A stretch of 64,000 bases of DNA from Enoplosus armatus (GCF_043641665.1 NC_092201.1:5117501-5181500); one strand, 5' to 3'. Shown: positions 21,835 to 35,444, numbered from the stretch's first letter. Program-made: numbers and translations. Notes: a model not told the origin generated them from the letters alone.

Positions 21835-23584
21835 TTGGATTGACAACCATAGCTGTGCTGTTTTCTGTGTTCTTCCTCAGCCCATCAGATGAAAGACACA
21901 TCTTTGGGCAACAGCTTATCCTTCCTTTTTCCTTTTTCCAACCAGATTTTTTTTTACCTGTTCTTCGTTTTTAATCGTACATGATTTTAAGTACGAGTTT
22001 CACTTGATTGAATGTGGTCATTATTTTATTCAAACGAGAAGCTTCTTCTAACGCGATGAAGGATGCAGTAATAAGATTATCTGTTTGGCAGATGAGCCAC
22101 AGTTTTAAGTGCGGAAAAATTATTAAAAGATTCTGTTGTTTGTCTATTAGCAAGACAAGTTTAGATTATTTTAGTGAATGGTTTTAAGCACATTGACTTT
22201 GGCCTCTGTCGTTATTGCAACAAAATGATTTTGTGAGAAGCTCCAGTACAACACATATAAATCATAAGCGAAGAAAGTTGGCTTTAATTTGATAATATTT
22301 CAACTAAATGTCAAACTGACTGATTCTCAAAGAAATAAGAAATAGATGAGCAGAGTAAATTATGCAGCTTAGAGAAAACACATTTGATTTGATTTTGATT
22401 TGCTTTTTTTAAGTTTATTGTTTAATTGCCTGCTGTTTTGATTATCTAGATCTGGGACTGTATATCAAAAATGGCCGATAATAAAATATAGAGAAGAAAA
22501 CTGGGAGATTTAATAATATTCACTGAAATTGATAGTGGAGGTTATTGAAACAAGTCATCTCAAAATTGAATGCAGAAATACATCATTTGTACGACTGATA
22601 CTGTTGTTTATGTTGGGATTTTTCCTCATCAGGGATTTTCTGTAAAGTCTGCATTACAGTTACAGTGAACAGTATATTAGTCATAATATAAACATTAGTC
22701 ATAAAGTTTCCACCTCATATCACGACCCAAAATACCGCTCATATTCTTGGATTGAGTCATAATATTTTGATATTTGAATTTCTCGATATTTCCCTTTCTC
22801 TATGACACATTACTTTTAATCTACAGCTGACCTTCTTCACATAGTCTACCTAAAGTATGTGAATCATCTGCCTGACGTAGACAATCTGCTAATATGCACT
22901 TTAATCTTAGATACCATTTGTTTATTTGTTATTGTTTCATGCAAGGTGCAAGGGCTTTGAAACTTGGCTCAGACTTTTATTTTTTGGCAAGCACTTGGAC
23001 GACTAATCTTTCAAATGTGTCACACTTTAACAGCCGTCAGACCTTTTTATTCTAAATCTTAATCTTTACCCATTTGCTCTGCGCTCTTGACGTTCGCGCC
23101 TCGACTGAGATGACACATTTACGACCACAAAGAGTGTCGTGGGTCACTTTTGCGTCAAGGGTGACAATGTGAAGGATTGGACTGGATTGGTTACTGCCAT
23201 GGTAATATTCACCAGCTCTTTCACAATCCAAGCAAACAAGGCTGGAGGAAATAGAGAAAGGACTAGGGGAAAAAAAGGAAGAGGGAAAATAATCAATTCT
23301 CCCTGACTCACCTTCGATTGTAATGACAGCATCCGTGCCCAAGAGGCGACCAGATGGAAAAAGGTTAATTTTGTGTCATCACTCCACTTAATCATCCCTC
23401 TGTCTTTCTGCTGACTTAATTGTCAAGGTAGAAAAGCACAGTGAGGTGCAACATGGTGTCTTCTGTCGAGTGACGGCTTTCAAGAGCATCGATTGACCAA
23501 CCGAGCCACTTAGATCATGCTGCATTCGAGTGCAAGTTGGGTATCTCGGATTTCCTAGTTAGTCCAAGTGAATCGAATCTAAAT
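21835..23584. other. Intronic stretch, nothing specific
   Basis: AT-rich, no exon or recognisable repeat. Confidence 0.5.
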
Positions 23585-23780
23585 CTAGTACTAAAATGAT
23601 TAACCAATTAGTCGATCGTCAGAAAATTAATTGACTACTATTTTAATTCAATCCCCCCTTTTTATGTCATTATAAATGGATTATTTTTGGGTTTTGGACA
23701 AAACAAGCGATTTTAATCACCTTGGACTGTGAAATTATCTCTTTTTTTTCTAACATTTTAAAAAAAAATCAATTATTGGA
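23585..23780 (-). repeat. 'attagtcgattaa' interspersed repeat, copy 4
   Basis: Contains aatgattaaccaattagtcgat followed by tcagaaaattaattgac, then tttttgggttttggacaaaac. It is diverged and T/A-expanded at its right end. Confidence 0.55.
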
Positions 23781-23988
23781 ATTAAATAAACAACAGATAA
23801 GTCCATATTAAATATAATTGTTAGTTTCAGTCGTATGATAAACTATAATGCTGGCTGCAGTTACATAAATTAAAAAAAATAAGGTTTAAGCTTTACTAAG
23901 TGCATCTGATTTGCCTTTTTCTAAAAAAAAAATGAAAACAAAGGTAACATGAATTACCTGACGAACACGGCCAAAGTCTTGCACTGAC

Positions 23989-24280
23989 CCCCCCCCCCCC
24001 CCAACACAAGTTATCTGTTATATTAACGTACACCACCCCTGTCCCCCCTGCGTTACACACCCCCAACTGGACACTTCATCTGGACACTTTATTTGGTCAC
24101 TGCACTGTTTGCTATTTATCTTATCTTATTCTTTTACCTTTATATTTTTACATGCTTGTTGTCTGTCAGATTATATGTTATATGTTAAAAAAAATATATC
24201 ACCATCAGACCACGGCAAATTCCTTGTAATGTATGTTACTTGGCAATAAACAGTTTCTGATTCTGATTCTGATTCTGATG
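23989..24280 (+). mobile_element. LINE 3' end (L2-like) with TGATTC tail
   Basis: The stretch runs ...actggacacttcatctggacac..., aaattccttgtaatgta, tacttggcaataaacag, and ends in four tandem TGATTC units at 24254-24279. This tail organisation marks the 3' end of an L2-type non-LTR retrotransposon in fish. The reverse transcriptase part is absent, the usual result of 5' truncation. A C-run at 23989-24002 marks the left side. Family assignment is from memory of the tail. Confidence 0.65.
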
Positions 24281-27200
24281 AAGTATTGAGTACTATGCCT
24301 TGTAGTACACAGTGAATGCTGAAGTTAACTATGCTTTATGTGTTTTCTTTACAGTCTTGCTTAAGACTTAAGTTGGAGGTTAAAATCGATGCTTTGTGTT
24401 CGATGTCTTGTTTGTGCTGATTCCAGAGTGAAATGTAGAAGAGTCTTTGGGCTGTTGGCCATACTGTGCTGTGGCCGCACTCTGTTCTAAATAACCCATG
24501 GCTCTTGGCTGTTATTTTCTCCCCTGTGCTTGGTTTCTTTAAACATTGATTTTATGCTTCAGGAGCTTCACGCATGCTGAAAATATGTTGTCCAAAATGT
24601 GCCCTCTTTGACTTTATCCTCCCAGCGCGTTTGAGTCAGACACTCTGCGCTTTGTGGATGTAGTAGAAAGCAAAAACGTAGACTCGACCGTTGATTGAAA
24701 ACTCATCCCGCTCTGGGCTACTGCGAGATCAGCGTTCAGCCCAGATTTCTATTGAATTTTAAAAACTCATACCTCGACATTTTATGCCAGGGAGGAGTGC
24801 ATTTGCGGCTGGTGATGAAGAGAGTGGAGAATGTAGAACACACACTCACACTTTTCCCCGCAAGTTCGCATTGCCCCTGGGCAGCAGAGCCATGCTGTGC
24901 TGCTTTTGAACCACGGGGAGGTACGAAAGGGACCATGCAGCCGTCTGGCGTTGCATCGGCCTCATCTCTTCCCTGAGTCTCTGCAGAATTGCTGTTATTC
25001 ACCACGAGGTATGCAGTAATTAGACTGGGGTCAAGGGAGTGTGTGGCCTCTCTCCCTCCTGTCCCGATGCAACATCATTTAAGAAGTGGCACGGCAAGTG
25101 ACTTCCTCCAACAATTAACAAAAAAAAACGCCCTGGTTCTTCACTCCCTTCGCTCCTGCCCTGCTGTTTGCACTCTTACTTTCATTAATATCCCTTTCTC
25201 TAACTCCCTCGCCACGTTCTCTCATTCTACTCTTCCTTTAATTTCCTTTCAATGTAAAGGCAGTGGGGAAAAACAGACTTGAATGAAATGAGGAGAATGA
25301 AAAGAAAATTGAAGGCACGATCGCCGTCCTTCGCTCTCAGAGTTAAAGCTTACTCCTCGGGTGTAAATGTGGGATTTGTGCCTTTTAGTCTTTTCAGTGG
25401 AACTACATTAAAAGGTCACTGTTTACAACTCTCCTGTTGCTCGTCTAGAATTAATCCTACCTAACACATTCATGCACACTGCTGAAAATGACTTTGTGCA
25501 CTGGCCACAGAAGTGGCTGCAGTTCATGCACTGAATAAGAAGCTCCCATCCATTATCTCCCCTTTATTTAATAAGCCTTTTGTTCACTTTGACAGTAGTT
25601 TCTTTTAGATTCTTGTGTCACGTGGGTCAAACAGCATTATTTTTTTTACTACCTCAAAGGCGCACGGCGCTCTTTACATACGTCATAAGCAGCCTTCATT
25701 TTCTTGGGATAATTGAAGCTTTTTGTCATTTACTTGTTTAAAAAGTTTTAATTAAACTGTTGCCTTTTGGCCAAATTTTGATGTAAGCCACTTGTATTTT
25801 CGGTTGCTGTGACTTGACTGTTTTCTAATTTTCTTCTAATAATTTTTGTGTTATAACTACATCCTGGCCTATTGTTTTCAATTTAAAAATTGCACACAAA
25901 ACTGGCACCAATTTCATCTCCGTCATTTCCTGGATTGGTACATCTCGGCTACTGTACACTGACTACTTCTTCTGTCTGCGTGGTGCTACGCAGTGCAGTC
26001 AGTGAAGTTTCCCTGTCAGTCATCCTTCAGTAAAGAGCAAAGAGAAGCAGAGAACTGGTGAAGAGGAGAAAGTGAGAGTGAGAGGCAAAGAGCACTTATA
26101 ATCTGTGCACAGGCCAAAAGACAGAACAAATGATTAGAGCTGCAGCTAACACTCCTGTCTGTTTTTCTGTCTGTCAAAGTCTTCGGGCCATCTTGCCTTT
26201 TTCATGGCGGTATATGAGTTTGTTTCTGTCAATTAGTCCTGACCTTGCAAATGTAAATGACAGCCTACAACATGTTATATCGTGGCAGAGTTATCTGACG
26301 TTGATAGACTTCTCAGCTCACACTAGTCTGCACCTCATTGTGTTTGCTTTCTGAAAAAGTGAAGTCTGACTGCTGTGGTGGAATTCAATGGCGCTCCCTT
26401 GTAACACCGGCTTCTCTGAGCTCGTTAAACTGTCCAGTTGCCTCTGGCTTCGGTCCAGTGGCCCAGACCAATGCTTCTATTAGCCGCTCCTTCAATCCAC
26501 AGACTGACTACTATATGAGCCTCCCCTGGTTCCTGTGGCAGACTGTATGGGTTTAGCCTGGCCGGCCCGTGCTTCTAGCCATTATGATGAGTGATGGGTC
26601 TCTATTATTCTAACTTGAAAGCACCCATTGTTATTCTGATTAGGCGTGGTAAATGAGGGCTGCATTGCTAAGCTTCCTTTCTATCTCTCCACTCACTTTT
26701 CTACATCTACTCTCTCTCTGTTGCTTTCCTACCTCCTCTCACATCGCTTCCCTCCTCTCTTCCTGTGCCAATGTGCATTGTGGGTGTTGTCATCCGGTCC
26801 CTGCAACACCCAGACCTCATGCAGAGAAGAGTTGTATGGGTGTTTTTCTGTATCTGCGACTGAATGCTGCAGGAACCGCCTTGGCGCAGAGTTGTTCCCA
26901 GATGGGAGTGCAGTGCCAGCCACAGCTTTACCACCCCTGAAAAGACGCTCGGCTCCATAAGACCAAAGCCGCACTAGCTGTGTGAAGAATAGGTTCACTG
27001 GCACCTTGTGCTTCTGGGAGGGATAGGATGGGCCAGTTAGACTGAAAACCAACTGTGATTTGGTCACGTTGTACCACTTGCTCCTCTTGCCTCTCTGCTT
27101 GTGCCAAATGGTAGTTGTATATGTCCAAATCACACTTTTAGCCCCTGATCCAAGTCCTTGACCTTTGATTGTGTTCTATAATACTTTGTATAGTAGTCTA

Positions 27201-27469
27201 TAGTATTGTTATGCCAGTGTCAATCTGCTTTAACAGGAGGATTTGAACAGCCTCTCCTCAGCTCCACAATGAAAAAAGCTCTGCAGTTCAAATGCAGTCT
27301 TCAACCAATAGCCGCACTTTTGGGTTTTGGAAGTGTCACTGAAGCACACACAAAACCATTTTCCTCTTTTTACCCAAAGCCGTTCAGCTTGCGAGGCATA
27401 TTGTCATATAATTAGTATTTTGCGTGATTCACAGTTCACTCGCTGTCCACTCCAGGGTTTTCGAGTGCG
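24281..27469. other. Intronic stretch, mostly unique-looking
   Basis: Several open readings (24695-24976, 26653-26960 and their antisense partners) lie in slightly GC-richer DNA but show no domain and no paired splice sites that would join them to the MAGI reading frame. No mobile element was recognised. Confidence 0.5.
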
Positions 27470-27592
27470 ATTGGGCGTTTTTGAAAGCTGCCTAATCCAA
27501 AACAAAAATAACAAAGGATCAGAAATGGATCAAGCTTTGGATCGGCCACAATCCTGATCCTGCTAATCTGTTTGGTACATCCTTAATTCTGG
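27470..27592 (-). mobile_element. hAT-like miniature element, inverted partial copy
   Basis: Reading the minus strand, the end aaggatgtaccaaacag is followed by atcaggattgtggccgatcc and gcttgatccat, the same style as the element at 13924-14095. Only one terminus is evident. Confidence 0.4.
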
Positions 27593-27599
27593 GCCTGAT

Positions 27600-28110
27600 T
27601 TAGTGGACATTTTTAACAGTAGGGCTACAATTCTGGTTGAATGCCAGCAACTTAATTGAGTCCCAGGGTTAAGTAGGACCCGTGTTTACTGTTAAGTGGC
27701 CCTCAGCCTGCAGCTGGGGCCTCCAAAGGAGAATGGAAATGTTATAAGTATTTGGGAGGACACTATCAGAAAGCAGCTCTGTAAATAGATCCACTCATTG
27801 GCGCATTACTGAGCCGACATACACTCACCAGAATGCCAGCTGACGGTGATTGTATTGAGAATAATTCTCTTCCTTGGGGCTCAGCATCACTTTACTATTA
27901 AACAACTCCCAATGGGACTTGGACACAATATTGTAGTGGAGGCCTTTGATGCAGTTCCAGGTCCTTTACAACCATTAACTTTTGGCCCTGGATGAATCAG
28001 CATCCTTAATGACTCTGTGTCACCTTCAAAGACACGGCATTCAGACTGCTTAATGTTCATAGACAGTAAATCTGCTGTATCTAATCCATATGAGGAATGG
28101 CCAACAAAGC
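27600..28110. promoter_or_regulatory. Candidate conserved non-coding element
   Basis: A ~500 bp repeat-free block with balanced composition. It holds homeodomain, MAF and E-box-like words close together (caacttaattgagtccc, gccagctgacggtgattg, ggatgaatcagcatcc, ccttaatgactc). There is no coding potential and no microsatellite. The texture is that of a developmental enhancer; this is inference. Confidence 0.25.
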
Positions 28111-31089
28111 TGGCCTACCAAGACTTCCGCTTCTTTGGATTGTCAGAACCAATTCGGCCTTCTCTGTTGCACCTACCTGTATCTACCTGACTGGTACACA
28201 CTGAATGTGCTCGTTTCAGTTAAGTCATACAATGACCGTCTGTGCAGAAAGGCATTGAGACATTTCTAAACGCTCCGAAACAGAACGCTCTCTTCTCTCC
28301 ACTGAATGCCTTTCATGAGCGCTGGAGGATGAACACGAGTCCCGGCCTCTTGTCATCGCACATTAAAGTCTCGCTGTGATTTTGTACTGTGCACCTTTAC
28401 AGTTACACACAGGTTTGTGCGGGAGATATGGTGCTATATGCGTGCAGGTCTGCATGCATGGAAACGTTGTGTGTGCCTTTGGGATTTTGTATTGAAGTAA
28501 ATAAAGGAAAGAAAACATTGTCCCTAACACAGCATGCTTTGCCTGAGCAAGTGACACAGTCGCAGTCATTCTTACATTTTTACAACATGTTATTAGTATG
28601 CCAAGGATGCTGTGTGGGTGTCTTTTTCGTACTCACTTTCCCATTCTCCTGCTCAAACATCCAAATCCCCTCATCTTACAACTGTGGTGCCCTTATCAAC
28701 ATGCCAGCAGTGTAAGTTAATCCTTGTGCAAATAAACACAAACACTCTTTCTCTCGCCGTCCCTCCCTTTCGCATTCTAGCAAACGAGCTTCCTTCCAGT
28801 GATGTGCATAAAGTAGCAGGGAGAGTACAGACTTGGCACATGGACTTCACAGCCCTGGCCCGCGGTACTAATGAGGTCAAACAGATATACACAGTTCCCT
28901 AAACAGCTCCATCCAAGACATTCCAGCGCAGCCACTGTGCAGCCTGGAGGCATCGCAGCTTGTTGTAGAAAGCCAGTTTTACCGTGGTTCGGCAAATTAT
29001 CACAGCAGCTTGGCCCAATGCATGTCGAGATTCATGTCTCAACACTGTTATGAAAGACGAGAATTTAGTGTTGTCTAGTAAGTTATCGGGGCCTCCTACT
29101 ACTACACCCAGAGGGCGGAGAAATGGCCACTTTATGCACAAAACTACTTTATTCAAGAACCGTACTAAACTGTTTACAGCCAGCTGACTGCTGAACTCTA
29201 CAGCTCCCGGTCATTCATGGTGTTTGGTATGAGCTTGAAAATATCTAGACAAGCTCGCTGTTTAGCTCTTGGTTGTAACTGCTAGATCTCTGTGAGGCCG
29301 GGCTGTCATTTGAAGTAATAATTCTTCTTCCTTCTTTGTATATTATCAAATTAATAGTCCACACTAACCATTTGCAGAGTTTAATACTATGCAGACACTC
29401 AGAAGCTAGTAAAAACATTATTTATTCAGATAAGTTAAATTTCTTTGATTTCTGTCTTGCTGCTTAATTTGATGATTTTCCAGGGAATTTAGAATTTAGA
29501 GGCTTAATTCCAAAAAGAAACAGTGTCTGTTTACGGCTGGAGTGAAACGCACACACACAATCACACACTCAAAAAGCGTCAGGTCACCCTCCTGCCCTTA
29601 TTTCACCTGTGTAAGTCCTCATCTTTGTCATAACTTCTCACCACAAACTTTCCATAACAGGAGAAAGACTGTGAAGCACCTCTGGTGAAGGTCGACAGTT
29701 TGTGACGATGTGGTTAGATTTGCTCTGATTTGGAACACAACCTTTCAAATTAAGATGCCACTGCAGCTTTTTGAACTCAAATCCTTAACCAGCAACCTTT
29801 GTCACAGTAAGGAAGGTGTCAATTGTTGCTGAATGACACCTTCGCACGAGCTTTAAACCAAACTTACAGAATCAGTCCGGAGGAGTGTCTTGTCCCCTCC
29901 TCCCTCCTCTCTGGAGTCAAAGGGAGTCACAGCCACTGGAATGTAAAGAATGCAGCTGTAGCAAAAACAATGGAAAGTAAGCGCTTATGACAGATGTGCA
30001 ACCTCATCTAAGCGTTGGAGCAAACCATTCAGGCAGTATATTGTTTCCCTTCTCTTTCCAAAGAGTAGGACTGAGGAGGATTTACATGACAGCAGCAGTG
30101 CCACAAAGATATCTCGAGGTTAAACAACTGTTGCTCTGTTACGTCTTTGAACAGAACCTCTCGGAAATAAGCAAAAATCTTCTTTCTGCTTCTAATGCAG
30201 TTTTTGTATTTTCAGGTTTTTTCGCTGCCTCGTGTCTCAAGTCTTCCAGTAATGAATCTCTAAAATCAGGTCTCTGAGCCAGGAGTTAATGATGAGTCAT
30301 TTTTAAACAGACTGTTGAGATTTAATGAGGCATAACAGATTGCGCAATGAATGAAAGTTTCTTTTTTATTTTTTCATTTTTAAACTTTGCTGTGTCTTTC
30401 ATATTAATCATTTGATCCAGAACATTAGTGTCACCTGCCCCTGTGAGGGCTGATGTTTAAATGGCATCCAAGCGCTGTGTGAGTTACCTCCGAGACATAA
30501 AGAGGCAGGCTGTCTCACTCCTCTCATGCAATCTGTAACGTCTAGACAAGTTCATGCTCACCACATAAGTTGCATAATCAGCTCTGATTGGGCAAGTGGG
30601 CAGTTGTTTTTTTGTTGAATATTAATTTTCCGTAAGAATCAACACAAATTGCAATGGACACTGCAATACATTTGCATAAAACTTTTCTCAACTCCCTGTT
30701 GTCACGCTACTTGTAGCAGCCTCAGATGCTATACCTGACCTTATTTAGCTTATCAGGTAGCGGCCGTGTCATGATGGAGCCACATTGAATATAGTTTGTT
30801 TGTCATTGTCATGCTAAAATTCAGTGTTTCTGCTATCAGTTACATTCATTCACTCTCAATGTGCCACTGACTCAGTTTTTAGTCACTGCGGTCGCTTCAC
30901 AAACCCTTGCGAACTAACAAGAAGACAGACTTTGGCAACAAAAGTTGCTCTGATTCCAGTTTGGATGCTGCTGGGTGATCGGGTGGCCACATGGGAACAA
31001 GCTTGCGGGTGGCCTATGACTGATTAGCTCTCCTCTGGTCCAAATGGCCTCACTGGGGCAGCAAAGTGGCAAGAAGCCCTGGGACCCAA
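28111..31089. other. Intronic stretch, nothing specific
   Basis: Overlapping short open readings near 28389-29190 on both strands have no domain. A short CA run lies near 29552-29561. No repeat family was recognised. Confidence 0.5.
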
Positions 31090-31700
31090 GAATGATCTAG
31101 TCTCTAGTCCCCCCCAGATGGGCAGATTAATCAGCACTCCGACAAGAGACGACTACCGGCTGTAAACTCATTAATAAATGCTCAGCAGCTGGGATAAACT
31201 GTGACAACAAAACAGTCACCGTAATTATTGTCGCCCTTCTTTTGTTGTCTTATTTGTATATTTCTTCTGTCTCTTTCTTGTATTGCTGAGTTTGTTCCCG
31301 GAGTCTCAAAGCTCTGAAACATTCACGAACGATTGCATTGATTCAGGCTGAGCGATCGGCGTCTCGGGAGCGACTGTGTCAAAATACAAATGTGCTCACT
31401 CTTAACTTATCTCTCTTCTCGCTCTCCATGCTGTGACCTTCCTATCTCCTGTTCTCACTCAGGAGGGAAACAATGAGACGGTCTCTGGGATTTAGCCGTG
31501 AGGAAATCTGTGTGAGCAGGAGGGTTTGTTTTGCTGTTTTGCCTGGGAAGCAGCGCATAAGCCATTCATTCCCTGTCTTGCATTTTCTTATTGGCTTAAA
31601 GCAATTAAAATCTCTTTGCGGCAGGAGCAGCTCTCCCCAATTGAAGTTTGAGAGAATAGAGACAAAGGACTGTGTGTCACTGCCTGGAAGTAAATAAGGA
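31090..31700. promoter_or_regulatory. Candidate conserved non-coding element cluster
   Basis: Two dense blocks, 31115-31235 (gggcagattaatcagc, cattaataaatgctcagcag) and 31440-31690 (cttattggcttaaagc, gcaattaaaatctc, cccaattgaagtttg), contain clustered homeodomain/NKX-like words. They show low stop density on both strands and no repeats. The open readings are not supported as genes. This is inference only. Confidence 0.25.
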
Positions 31701-33125
31701 GACTTACCTACAGAGTAAGGCAAACAGTTTGAAGGCAATGCACTGAATGCTGCCAAGGGGAAGCGAAAATACTCTTCATTTCTCTGCAGAGCTGCTTAGT
31801 ACTTTATATCAGTATACAGCTATGAAAGACTACATGAGCTACTAGTTCAGTTCAAATGCACTTTAATGTTCTAAATATCTGACAATATCGTGCGTCCTTG
31901 GCTTTGTTTTGTTGATGATTGAACATGCCGTCCCTGTGGAATAAGGTAGCCTTGGCATATGGTTTCCATCATAGTATATCATTATTTTTGTGCTCATTAA
32001 ATCAGTCTGTGACACAAAGTATTATGCCCTTCGGATTGGATATTTTAATCTCTGAACAGAAGAGACCGTTCCTGTCAAAATGAATATTCTTCACCGAGGG
32101 ATGAGGGTAACCTGTCACAGTGTGTTTGTATTAATAGGCGTTTGCCATTCCTGCGGAGGGGTTGTACACAGCAAAAAACGCACCTTGAAGTTTTGAAAAC
32201 GGTGATCATGTTGGTGGTGTTTGGTTGGGTATACTGGATTAGAAAGCTGATCCAAATAGTCCAAATAGTATTTCATTAACTAGAAATTTACTTATTCTTA
32301 AATATTTTACCAGCTTGGACAGTTTCGTGATGCCTTACACCCAACGATGGGAGATTTGATATTGTCAAGTTCAGCTTTCTCTTGACAAAAAAGCCCAGGG
32401 GACAGTTTGTTTTTCATTCCAGAGTTTCAAATTGTCATCTTTTTTGTGTCCAGAGTTTCCTGCCAGTGTCAACACCAGAATTTAATTTGGGCAAACAAAC
32501 ATACGGTTACCTGTCAGGTTTCTAGATTTGCCTGTGAGACTCTGGCGCTGGCTGAAGGCTGGGAAATGAAAAAAACCTCACAGATTGTCACATGATCAAG
32601 GAAAATTAAAAGTGCATGTTGTAATCCTAGTTCAGTGGTAGAGTGGGGATTCACTTGACAGCACTGTGAGGAGAGGTAATTATCACACTACCGAGGAGTG
32701 GAGGAAACAGTATTGTATTATCTGCTCTGGTGCAGGACTGTTCTGGCTGACTGACCACCAAATCATTCTGCCTGACACTTGTTGGCGCTTCAAGTTCAGC
32801 ATTGAGCTCAATAATGTATGCATGCTATGACTACAGAGTGTTGATTATCATCTTTTCAAAAGACAAGACCACTTTCTTTTTTCCAACCTTGGAGGCTGAA
32901 TCTCATGTTATGCTGATTTCTGCAGGTTTTCATGTGGAAATCGCCCTTCTACTTACGTCCATTACAGTTAATATGACAGGTATGCAAAGAGAGCAAATCT
33001 TTGGGGTCTCAATTAGGGAAGATGAGACACTCCTCTCTGTTGCAGCCACTTTGTGTGATTGAGGCTGATGAGGCAGGTCTACTGTAGCTTAAAATCCACA
33101 AAGGTTTTTTTTATTTATTTTTTTA
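31701..33125. other. Intronic stretch, nothing specific
   Basis: AT-rich intron without recognisable exon or repeat. Confidence 0.5.
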
Positions 33126-33358
33126 GCCAGGCTAGCTGCATAGCTCCTGGGATGCCAGACGGAAATATCTCAACAACTATCAGAGGGATTGCAATTAAAA
33201 TCAATCAATCAGCTCCATCATCAGTTCTAATGTCCAATACTTTCGAAGGTGATGAACGTGATAACATTATACCTGCTAAACATTAACATGTTATCAAATC
33301 ACCGCTGGGCCTGTGTACAGCCTCACAGAGCAGCTAGCATGGCTGCAGACTCTTAGTC
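33126..33358 (-). repeat. 'gctaacatgct' interspersed repeat, copy C with internal deletion
   Basis: On the minus strand the order is agagtctgcagccatgctag, gtgaggctgta, atgtttagcaggtataatg, a jump, then agtattggacat, tgatgatggagct and tagttgttgagatatttcc. Compared with copy A (18572-18990), the section holding the second gcatgctaacatttgc and the cactaaacac word is missing. The deletion is about 100 bp. Confidence 0.65.
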
Positions 33359-33399
33359 TTCTTTTTACCTTCATTTATCCAAAGAATGTCAAATAGCTT

Positions 33400-33700
33400 G
33401 CTGCCGTATTTCATCAACCCTTGGGAGCCGGCCAGTGTGGCCGTGCGCTCGCGCTGCTGGCCTCTTTCCATCTGTGGCACTGTTGTGTCCTTTGGAACTG
33501 AAATTTGGGTTGTGATTCAATCAAGTCGAGGTGCTGTTCTCAGCAGATCTGATTTGGAGAAAGTAGTGCATTCCAAATTTCATCTGACACACAGAGAGGC
33601 AGGCGGGCCGGCCTCGGCTCTCCAGAAAGTGAAAATGGAGGTAGACGTTTCTCAGAAGCTCGCGGAGGAGAATACCATTTTCTGAATAATGTTAGATGGC
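33400..33700. promoter_or_regulatory. Candidate conserved non-coding element
   Basis: A GC-richer, repeat-free block open on both strands. It carries TEAD-like gtgcattccaaat at about 33565-33577, a caatcaag word and CpG-bearing gtgcgctcgcgctgc. No domain appears in either reading. Inference only. Confidence 0.22.
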
Positions 33701-35424
33701 TGGGGGCTGTTATCTTGCCATGAATACTGCAACCTTTGCTGCGCCTACTGTTTTGCTCGGGTTGAAGGAAGGTCACGCTCCAAAAAGTTCTCTTGGTGTG
33801 AGAGTTACAAAACACTCCTCCTGCCTCTTGATTGAGCACACACCCAAGGCCATTAAGGTGTTTTTGCATCTCACTTTCTCTCCGTGTCTCTCTCTTGCTG
33901 TCCATCACTTCTTCTTTTTGAAAGATAATTCAACACTCTGACCTTGAACTGGAGTGAATATTCTCAACTCATGAGTTTTGGGAATAGAGATAAAGATTTC
34001 AAGGTTTTTGCTTGTCCCTCTTATCAAGTACATTTTTGTTTATGCAAGAAGTAACAGCTTGTTTCAAAGGTCAGCGCAGTGATTCACAGATTTTCTCACA
34101 TGGCATGCATCATTGCAGCTTGTATGCATGAGCGTATATACAGTAGGAGAGAGATTATATGGGAGTATGTGGGAAATCTGTGGTTTTTATATTGAGAAAA
34201 TTTAAATTGTAATGCGTGGAAACTCTCAGGGTCTAGCATCTGTAGGAGGGTTTCTGACTCACCAAGCAGCTGGCACGATTACTCAACTGCTTCTGGCCCA
34301 TGTCATAGCATGGCAAATTGCTTTAACTCGCTAGTAGACGTGCATTTTTTTATGCTGCACAAACAGATGCACACGTACACACACTTATATTTAAGCCATG
34401 TAGATTATCCAAATTGACACCCACCCACTCACATTCTCTCTGGGGAATCGCACGGCCGACCTGGGAGCCACAACTGCAGCTTTGACCTCCTCTTGACCTT
34501 GCTGGGCACCAGTTTGTCTCAGCTTGTGCCAGAAGACCATCCAGTCTGTTACAAGGTAAAATCAGACCTGCACATATACACCAGAAGCCTTACAGATCGT
34601 AACCTCTGTTGCTTCCTGTAAGAACATGCGCTTCCTTCTTGGCAATCTTTCTTCTCTTTCACTTTGCTGAAAAGAATACATATGCGGGAAGTGATTTTTT
34701 CTATGAGCCTTTCTCTCATTCCTCCATCTGCTCTGAAAGCATTAGCTCTGCTTCATGAAAAGCAACCTTTTTTTTTTTTTTTCGAGCTGCGAAGAAATCT
34801 TTCTCTGTGTTGTAAACCAATCAGAAGTCTACACGCATCACCTCTTTAATCCAAATGAAATTTATTTCCTTAAAAAATCCTGTCTTAAGCTCTTTGTCTT
34901 GGATATGAAAAAAACAAGACAAGAAATAATATAAAAAATCTGCCTTTACAAACAATCTGTATTCAAATTTAGCACGAAGCTGCTCAGAATTCATTCTACA
35001 TCCATACCCCCCAAAGCTCTGTCATCTGGTGTGACGCACACACAAACACACATATCCGTTAAATAACTATGCTTTCAGTGGTAATGTTTTGTTGCTAACC
35101 AAACACTTTCAATATTTGCTTTGCGCTCCAACCATAACAGCTCCCTTGAGACCCCCCCGAGGCATCTGAATCTAAATGTATAACGTCTCACTCTCTGCTG
35201 CTGCCTCTTGCGTACAGCATGGTCAGCCATCTCCATTCATTTCCATAATCTCCAGGCTTTGTGTGTCAGCATGTTGGTACATATATCACCACATCATCTG
35301 TTAGAGCTGCGGGGGTTAGAAGTGATACGAGGCTCTCATCGCATCTTGACTCCATAAGTAGCTTCCTGCAAAGTTGGGATGAGATGCCACTCAAATATCT
35401 CCAACTGTTACTGGTGTGCGTACA

Positions 35425-35444
35425 GTGTGTGTGTGTGTGTGTGT
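35425..35444. repeat. (TG)n microsatellite
   Basis: About ten TG units, slightly interrupted at the right end (gtatgtg). Confidence 0.9.
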
